From Gigaspora margarita (lineage: Eukaryota > Glomeromycota > Glomeromycetes > Diversisporales > Gigasporaceae), in the NCBI GenBank assembly GCA_009809945.1, contig WTPW01000689.1, positions 257,045 to 321,044 on the forward strand: a stretch of DNA of 64,000 nt, in the 5' to 3' direction. Positions 57,585 through 64,000 of this stretch are shown here, in pieces. The notes beneath the pieces were generated by a model. The model worked only from the letters and a program-made list of their open reading frames with translations, was not told the DNA's origin and searched no databases. How positions within the stretch are numbered: position 1 is the first letter of the stretch; every line of letters starts with the position of its first letter. The translations under genes were made by a program, and so were the position numbers.

Positions 57585-59025
57585 AGCATAAACAAAAACA
57601 AGGCATTCGAATATTAACATAAGCTACAGAGGGAAAGATGTTGAAGGAATGCATAAAATTGGAAATTATTGTGAAAAAAATGAACAGGATTGATGAAAAA
57701 GATGAGGATAAAGCATTCAAATACCATTATACAGTTACAGATTATTATGAAAATGGAATTAAATGGAATTGATGATGATAAGACATTCGAATACTATTTT
57801 AAAATTGCAGAGATTGTAACGCTGAAGGAGTGAGTAAAGTTGGGTGTTGATATGAAAATGAGGTCAAAAGTATATAAATAAATAAATAAAAATAAAAACA
57901 AGGCACTAGAATATTATTTAAAGTTGCATATTGTTATAGAAAAGGAATCAATGTTAAAAAGATGAAACTATATTAAAGATGCATAGATGGGTGACGATGA
58001 AGGAATATGTAAAATTGGACATTATATTAATAAAGTTGGAAAGAAGGGTGACACCAAAGTAATAAGTAAGAATCAATGCCATAAAATACTATTATAAAGC
58101 AGCAAAAATGGGTGGCTTTATAAAGCTGGATATTATTATGTAAATAGAATCTATGTTGAAAAGATGAAAACAAAGCATTTGAATTCATTATAAAGTGCGG
58201 AGACGGGTGACGCTGAAGGAATGAATAAAGTTGGAGATTGTTATAAAAATGGAATCGGAGTTGAAAAAGATATCATAAAACTGAATATTGTATGAAAAAT
58301 GGAATTGATATTAAAAAAAGCCGAAAATAAGGCATTCGAAAATTACATAAAAATCTGCTGAATTTGGTGATTCCTATGGGTGGAATGTAATTAAAAACAA
58401 ATATAAAAAACATGAATTTTTTTACAGTGAATTCAAAGATGTTGAAGAAATGGGAAAAACCGGGTTTGCAACTATATATCATGCTAAGTGGAAAATTGAT
58501 TTTGGCCAAGAATCACAAAGGTTTTATAAATGAAGTAATCTAATAAATCAATATAATATTATTCTTTACTAATAATAGTAAAATCCTTGGTTTTTAAGAT
58601 GCTACGGGATAATCCAAAATAAAGACTATATTATTATTTTTAGATTATTATGCAATTATAGGCACTTTACATAATAATCTCATGGAAAAATAAATTAATT
58701 TGTTATATCTAATTGTTTCCGACCTTCAGTCGATTGATTCTCAAGATCTTGTTAATCGGATTTGTATAATGGTAATGTTTTACAAAAATGCGCTTTATAA
58801 TGCATACATTGCTGACTTAGGTCTTTCAATACTTAGTGATACAAACAAAGTTAAAGTTTATGCACCCTCACATTGCTCTAGAAATTTTAGAAATTTTGAA
58901 AGAAAAAATAATCTGATATTTATAGTTTTGGTATCATCATGACGGAATGGTACTGGTCAAAGAACTTTTGACGGAATTTCGATCAATATTGATTTTGTAA
59001 TCAAGGTTTGCGACCTAAATTTGCC

Positions 59026-59724
59026 GGATCCGTGTCACTTTACCCACATTCACTCTGTAGACACAACATTTCACAGGCAACCAATTCACCGACATGTTTA
59101 TTTTACAGACATTTAGATCATTGATAATTAATTCACCTGCATGTTCATCTTATCGACAAGCTTTATTCACTACTGCAAATCAGCCTAAAATATACTATCA
59201 TCTAACCCTAACACTAACCCTAACTTAGACCGAATGTTTAATAATATGATGCGATTATCCGAATTAGGCTTGGCAATGAAGTAATAACTTCTGTTTCATC
59301 AATTCCGGGACACTGAAAAACCGGTGTTGACCGAATCGATAATTTTTTGATGCCGGCTGACGTAAGCAACTTATCGATTCGGTCAAATTTTTCAAAGTGG
59401 CCAGAATTTATGAAAACAGCTGTAAGTGTTGGTGAAATAAACATATCGGTAAAATGTGTCGGTGATTTATTGCGGTTGAAATTTTGCAGATCATCAAAAA
59501 AAGAAATCGCTTGCGATTTCTAGATGATTTTCGATTTCTTAAAACTACTCCGACAAATTCATACCCAGATATCGGAGTATTTTAAGAAATCGAAAATAAT
59601 CTAAAATCGTTAGTGATTTCTTTTTTTAGATGATCTGCAAAATTAACAGAATTTTGTAAACCGCAATAAATGTCTGTAAAATAAACATGTCGATGAATTG
59701 ATTGTTGGTGAAGTGAGCAGGATC
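59026..59724. mobile_element. Element related to E5 inserted in the kinase pseudogene
   Basis: Ends GGATCCGTGTCACTTTACC and GGTGAAGTGAGCAGGATC are inverse. Flanks AAATTTGCCG and AAATTTGGAT share their first seven bases, a probable duplication of about 10 bp. Arms contain ATTCACCGACATGTTTATTT and its inverse. The core (59195-59270) has CATCTAACCCTAAC and CACTAACCCTAAC words and matches the core of 40089-40768 in reverse. A further palindrome is nested at 59480-59644. Confidence 0.72.
59480..59644. repeat. Nested palindrome, 165 bp
   Basis: AATTTTGCAGATCATC, AAGAAATCGC, TTTCGATTTCTTAAAA, TACTCCGA and their inverse, ending GATGATCTGCAAAATT. It lies between the arms TTATTGCGGTT and AACCGCAATAA of the surrounding element. 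Confidence 0.8.
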
Positions 59725-59880
59725 AAATTTGGATTTGCTAAAAGGACCTCATGATGTTACATTGAATTTATTAAAAAGTGCACAGACTCAGATCCTAATG
59801 AACGACTTAATGCTGAAGTATTTAAATTTATTAAATCCAAATTGGCTTCGCGAGTTAGGAAAATGTAATCAAGAGACTCC

Positions 59881-60558
59881 TGATAAAATAATTAAAACCA
59901 GTTAATGCATCTAAACATCCTGATCATATGTATATAAATAAACAAATTGATTAAACTAAAAATATCAAAATCAATAAATTCTAGAAAAAAAAACGTGTAT
60001 AATTCCTGATTAAGGGTGTTCTCAAGCATCTAAATCAATTGAATTTTAAATAGTCTAGTGTCAAAAAAATTGATCATGTGAGTTGTCGCTTCACTGAAAA
60101 AAATCCGGGAGGTGCAGACCATCTCTTTTTTGCATAGAGCTAACGCTGAAGTTTTTATTAATGAACATAAAAAGAAATTGTTTCAGACACTTCGATTTAT
60201 GTCGTGAATATTTAGCAAAATTGTAATCGTCAAAGAATTATTGCATAGCTTTTTTATATTAGAAATTCTTGTTGCAAATAAAAAATCTCAGGATGTCCAC
60301 CATTATTTATTATCTTCTTTTATGTTAAATATAGCAATTTCATTTTTATTATTATTATTTTTTGTTATTAAAAACATTTTGCGAATATTGTTGCTGTAAC
60401 AATGTATGAATATTTGTAAAGTCCTTAAATGAAAAGTTGAGGCACTTGGTGTTGCCGAAGTTACATTTATTCGTTAAGTGTTGCCAAAATTATATTTGTT
60501 TATTGAAGTGTTGCCGAAGAAATTATATTTGTTTGTTAGATAGTGCCTTTTTTTTTTT
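59881..60558. other. Spacer before the gap
   Basis: A/T-rich. Contains GTGTTGCCGAAGTTA, GTGTTGCCAAAATTA and GTGTTGCCGAAGAAATTA in tandem (60450-60525), a short minisatellite of about 32-39 bp cut off by the gap. No gene. Confidence 0.5.
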
Positions 60559-60799
60559 NNNNNNNNNNNNNNNNNNNNNNNNNNNNNNNNNNNNNNNNNN
60601 NNNNNNNNNNNNNNNNNNNNNNNNNNNNNNNNNNNNNNNNNNNNNNNNNNNNNNNNNNNNNNNNNNNNNNNNNNNNNNNNNNNNNNNNNNNNNNNNNNNN
60701 NNNNNNNNNNNNNNNNNNNNNNNNNNNNNNNNNNNNNNNNNNNNNNNNNNNNNNNNNNNNNNNNNNNNNNNNNNNNNNNNNNNNNNNNNNNNNNNNNNN
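60559..60799. other. Assembly gap
   Basis: 241 N. It lies within or next to a tandem repeat and a T run, a likely cause of the gap. Confidence 0.99.
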
Positions 60800-60830
60800 T
60801 TTAAAAATTTATTATAATTATTATTATAAA

Positions 60831-61190
60831 TTGAAATACCTATACTAGACATGTTTCAATTTTTAAATCACTATAACTTTTTGTATAGGAGGTTTCTTAA
60901 AAAAACTGACCAGTAATTTTATAAATACTAATTCATATAAATTTACTAAGTATTTTTTTGAAAAACCTTCTGTATAAAAAGTTGATACGTTTTAAAAATT
61001 ACTTTTATTTTATATATAATTACTATATGATTCAATTTTTATAAACTTTAAAATGCTATAATTTTTCATAAAAAGTAAATATTTTAAAAATCAGACCAGT
61101 AATTTTGTTCTTAATAATATGCTCTACAAAATTGCCAAATAGCTTTTAAAAAATATTGCTTTTGTAAAAAGTTGATGCATTTTAAAGTTA
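60831..61190. repeat. Two palindromic units with GACCAGTAATTTT words
   Basis: Units at about 60840-60995 and 61025-61185 share CTATAACTTTTTGTA/CTATAATTTTTCATA, CTGACCAGTAATTTT/CAGACCAGTAATTTT and a closing inverse TATAAAAAGTTGATRC / GTAAAAAGTTGATGC. A relative is at 55255-55405. Confidence 0.6.
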
Positions 61191-61192
61191 TA

Positions 61193-61353
61193 CATAGTGG
61201 CTCTCGATATAACGGAGGTCATGGCCCCAGCTCTTTCTCCATTATATCAAAAACTCCATAATATCCAGATATAGCAAAATAATTTATTAGTAATAATTTG
61301 TTCCATATATTTATCCGTATTAAGTAATATCCGTTATATTGAGAGCCACTGTG
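61193..61353. mobile_element. pogo/Tigger-like MITE, 161 bp
   Basis: Left CATAGTGGCTCTCGATATAA + CGGA; right TCCGTTATATTGAGAGCC + ACTGTG, inverse, flanked by TA (61191-61192, 61354-61355). The CTCTCGATATAACGGA terminus is of the type seen in pogo-like Tc1/mariner elements (family knowledge). No transposase in the window. Confidence 0.85.
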
Positions 61354-61645
61354 TACTATTTTTATTGTCTAGTATATAGGCTTCTAGCACCATATTATAA
61401 TAAATTGAGCCAATGGTTCTAGTTATGAAATAAATCCAGAAGAAAACAAGACTTTTGTCTTTTTGTAATTTATCGAACTCAACTTTTGAAAATCTTGGTT
61501 AACTACTTAACAGTATAATTAGCCGAGTTTAAGCCCATATGACATATTATAATATTAACTGAGAATTTTTTACCAGCCTATCAATTACGTTTTATGGTTA
61601 GAGTATTGAATGGAAAACTAGCTGCACACGTTTTTAATTTCGATT

Positions 61646-61893
61646 TTGTGCCAATATCCCGAACATCAAAATCCCGATGGTACTAAATCCCGAAAAGAAC
61701 AAAGATAATATTCCGAAACTAACCTTTGAAAAAAAAATAAATAAACCTAAAAATTTATAATTATGAAATTTTGTGTTTGTGTTTTTTTTTTTCAGGATTT
61801 AATTTTCGGAAGATTATTTTGTTCTTTCTGGATTTAGTACATCGAGATTTAGTACTATAAGGATTTTGATGTTCAGGATAATTGACCCAAAAT
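61646..61893. mobile_element. Palindromic MITE, CCAATATCCCGAACATC ends
   Basis: Left GTGCCAATATCCCGAACATC, AAAATCCCGATGG, TACTAAATCCCGAAA; the right arm is the inverse with GGATTTAGTAC, AGGATTTTGATGTTCAGG and ATAATTGACCCAAAATC. The centre is A- and T-rich. Target duplication unclear. Confidence 0.75.
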
Positions 61894-62129
61894 CTTTAAT
61901 TTCATATGATACGTCGATCAAATTTGTCAGAGGCTAAGCCCAGTAAGTTGTAGATCTAAAAAGACCGAGATCTTTTTGACGACACTAAATATCTTTTTAA
62001 ACTTTCAATATTTTGAATCTTAACTCTATGCTTATTACTTGATTTTGTACGATAATATCATGTAGATATCTAGAATTGATAATAAAAAGTCAAGTGATTC
62101 AGTAAAATTTAAATCATTTAATGTCAAAG

Positions 62130-62260
62130 GCACGTTACATATGTTACGTACCGTACGTATATTACGTAGGTACAATACGTGCGCACAAATTAATGTCCTC
62201 CATTTTGTACGTGTGTAAATATGTACATACTTACGTACATACTTACGTACATACATTGAT
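62130..62260. repeat. ACGTAC-rich tract with 12-bp tandem repeat
   Basis: TTACGTACATAC is repeated three times with small changes at about 62219-62254, preceded by GTTACGTACCGTACGTATA and TTACGTAGGTAC. Alternating purine-pyrimidine sequence on both strands, no gene. Confidence 0.75.
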
Positions 62261-62958
62261 CGTGTAACTGGTAACAGTAATTGAATTAGCTAAGATACGT
62301 ACGATCATTAATTGATTTGACTTATAGTTCTTAAAGTATGTTGAATTTCATGCTCTCTTTGCATTATTCAATCAAGCTGTTTCTGGTATAGTAGCTAATC
62401 CATTCCATTCAGATATTAATAATCATAACCAGATTAATAGAACTTACGAGTTATCCAGAAGTTTCTTATACGAATAAAGTTACTAATTTAAAAACTCTTT
62501 TGTAACCTTTGCTAGGAAAATGTCTTTGCCGGGGCTGCAAGTTTTATGAAAAAAAGATTTCCATCCAGTGATCCAATTCGAATAAACCAATAAATATATT
62601 AAATTTAAATCCGCTTACAAACCTTAACATTATTTTTAATTTTTAAAAGCGTATTAGATTCGTTACCGTTAAAAATGTTTTAAAAGATTTGTAATACAAT
62701 AGTTCACAACGTTTTCTTCAATGAAAAAAAAAATTTTGAAAAGATACTTTAGCATTAGGATTAGCCAAACAAACTCTATTTATTATCTAAAAACTATTAT
62801 TAGAATATATTTAATAAACCCGGGGTAAATTAGGTAAATCTAATTTATACACCGAGTTTCCCTTTCTACAAAAATAGTATTCCCTGATTGGTGTTGCTTA
62901 AGTAATGTGATACGGAATTATGTAAATCGTACAAAAAGCAAATTGGTAAAAAAAAAAA
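62261..62958. other. Upstream region of the Sel1 gene
   Basis: No open frame. A last copy of the shared module (CCATCCAGTGATCCAATTCG and AATAAACC, about 62552-62589) lies about 500 bp upstream of the gene. Composition is slightly less repetitive than elsewhere. Confidence 0.4.
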
Positions 62959-62959
62959 A

Positions 62960-62977
62960 TATATATATATATAAATA
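62960..62977 (+). promoter_or_regulatory. Possible TATA region
   Basis: An alternating AT run ending ATATAAATA, about 85-100 bp upstream of ATG 63060, preceded by an A tract. This may be a core promoter or only a dinucleotide repeat. Confidence 0.4.
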
Positions 62978-63059
62978 AGATTTCGTTTTTTTATTTTTTT
63001 TCATTGCAAACTTTTTTTATTTTTTTCATATATTTTTTTTTAAAAAAATAAAAGATAAA

Positions 63060-64000
63060 ATGAAAAGGATATATAATAATCTTTTTCGTCATAAAAAATC
63101 ATCTAAAGTAGGATCTAGTGACCTTGAATCCGATTACCAACAAATATTAAAAGATGAATTAATTCAATTCAAAAAATCATTCGAAATGGGAGATGACGTT
63201 TCAATAAATCAAATTGGATATTTTTATCAATATGGAATAGGAGTTGAAAAGGACGAATTTAAAGCATTTATTCATTATCAAAGATCTGCAGAATTGGGAA
63301 ATTCTGATGGAATGAATAATGTTGGATATTGTTATTTTGAAGGAATCGGAGTTGAAATGGATAAACATGAAGCATTTATTTATTATAAAAAATCAGCCGA
63401 AATGGGAAATGCTAATGGATTAAATAATGTAGGTTATTGTTATGATGAAGGAATTGGTGTTGGAAAGGATAAACATCAAGCATTCCTCAATTATAAGAAG
63501 TCCGCTGAATTAGGAAATGCTAGTGCAATAAATAGTCTTGGATATTTTTATGAGAATGGAATAGGTGTTAAAAAAAATGAACATCAGGCATTCATTAATT
63601 ATCAACAATCTGCCGAGATGGGAAATGCTGTTGCAATGAATAACCTTGGTGATTGTTATCGACATGGAATAGGGGTTAAAAAGAATAATCACAAAGCATT
63701 CATTTCTTATCGAAAATCTGGCAAGATGAAAAATGCTGATGGATTATGTAATCTTGGGTATTGTTATCAACATGGAATAGGAGTTGAAAGAAATGAACAT
63801 AAAGCATTCGTTAATTATCAAAAATCTGTTGAAATGGGAAATGCCGCTGCAATAAATCAAATTGGATACTGTTATCAACATGGAATAGGGACAGAAAAAG
63901 ACGAACTTAAAGCATTTAATAATTATAAAAAATCTGCAGAGTTAGGAAACGCTACTGCAATAAATCAAATGGGATTTTGTTATCGACATGGAATAGGAGT
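63060..64000 (+). CDS. Sel1-repeat protein, 3' end outside the window
   Basis: An uninterrupted frame from ATG 63060 (context AAGATAAAATG, A at -3) to the window edge: 313 codons and 2 nt, no stop. After a basic N terminus (MKRIYNNLFRHKKSSK) come eight Sel1-like repeats of 36 residues from about residue 41. Each has the pattern AEMGNA..(M/I)NN(L/V)GYCY..GIGVEKDEHKAF..Y.KS; GIG occurs at residues 59, 95, 131, 167, 203, 239, 275 and 311. Sel1 repeats form alpha-alpha superhelices that act as protein-binding scaffolds; the partner here is unknown. No signal peptide or membrane segment is seen. Related proteins may carry a kinase domain C-terminally, which could lie beyond 64000. Codon use is even along the repeats and synonymous differences between repeats suggest selection on the protein. 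Confidence 0.92.
   Translation, partial: MKRIYNNLFRHKKSSKVGSSDLESDYQQILKDELIQFKKSFEMGDDVSINQIGYFYQYGIGVEKDEFKAFIHYQRSAELGNSDGMNNVGYCYFEGIGVEMDKHEAFIYYKKSAEMGNANGLNNVGYCYDEGIGVGKDKHQAFLNYKKSAELGNASAINSLGYFYENGIGVKKNEHQAFINYQQSAEMGNAVAMNNLGDCYRHGIGVKKNNHKAFISYRKSGKMKNADGLCNLGYCYQHGIGVERNEHKAFVNYQKSVEMGNAAAINQIGYCYQHGIGTEKDELKAFNNYKKSAELGNATAINQMGFCYRHGIG

Larger units (their letters stand above)
57585..59880 (+). pseudogene. Sel1-repeat plus protein kinase pseudogene, split by a transposon
   Basis: 57585-58400 holds at least seven degenerate Sel1 repeats (GCATTCGAATA / KAFEY and GGNAATGAATAAAGTTGG-like words at about 36-codon spacing) with many frame changes. From 58430 a kinase domain begins: FKDVEEMGKTGFATIYHAKW (Gly loop, one Gly replaced by Thr), then a badly broken middle, AYIADLGLSILSDTN at about 58803-58845 (the DFG position reads DLG), TGQRTFDGISIN near 58950, and after the insertion DPNERLNAEVFKFIKSKL near 59797. 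The Sel1-kinase layout fits the expanded kinase families of arbuscular mycorrhizal fungi. The insertion at about 59026-59724 breaks the part after GLRPKFA-like residues. It cannot make a product. Confidence 0.78.

Noticed and set aside
60437..60852. Open frames spanning the gap
   Set aside because: Almost entirely N; no information.

Overview
The window looks like repeat-rich nuclear DNA of an arbuscular mycorrhizal fungus (Glomeromycotina, Rhizophagus-like). It is very A+T rich, and Sel1-repeat and Sel1-plus-kinase sequences of the kind expanded in those genomes are present. It also carries a LINE with a C-terminal CCHC knuckle and a MULE transposase relic with a SWIM finger. The organism call is inference. 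No rRNA or true tRNA gene and no CRISPR array was seen. There is one assembly gap (60559-60799) and one stray N (50762).

Only one reading frame looks like a living gene: a Sel1-repeat protein that starts at 63060 and runs off the right edge. Every other recognisable coding region is broken: the LINE (9050-16769), the MULE transposase (32096-33992), a BED-finger relic inside a hAT-like element (about 43000-43250), a second LINE relic (about 52900-54990), an unidentified gene remnant (55800-56410), a Sel1-kinase pseudogene (57585-59880) and a Sel1 fragment (21769-21870).

The rest is a dense, nested pile of non-autonomous elements. Families with good boundaries include two hAT-like MITE families with 8-bp target duplications (three and two copies), and several TA-flanked (Tc1/mariner-like) MITE families. 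One of the TA families carries tandem E2F-type and CCAAT boxes. There are also two copies of a 1-kb fold-back palindrome, tRNA-headed SINE-like elements, and palindromic elements whose interiors are arrays of self-complementary units. Nesting gives relative ages: the LINE lies in an AAGC-MITE; an AAGC-MITE lies in a fold-back; a SINE lies in a MITE that lies in a third element; and a fold-back lies in a hAT-like element that lies in a SINE.

Two observations seem most worth following. First, an ungapped module of about 40 nt recurs inside palindromic elements whose terminal repeats are unrelated. Second, the premature stops of the LINE fall largely where tryptophan is expected and its YADD box reads YADN, which suggests RIP-like G-to-A decay.
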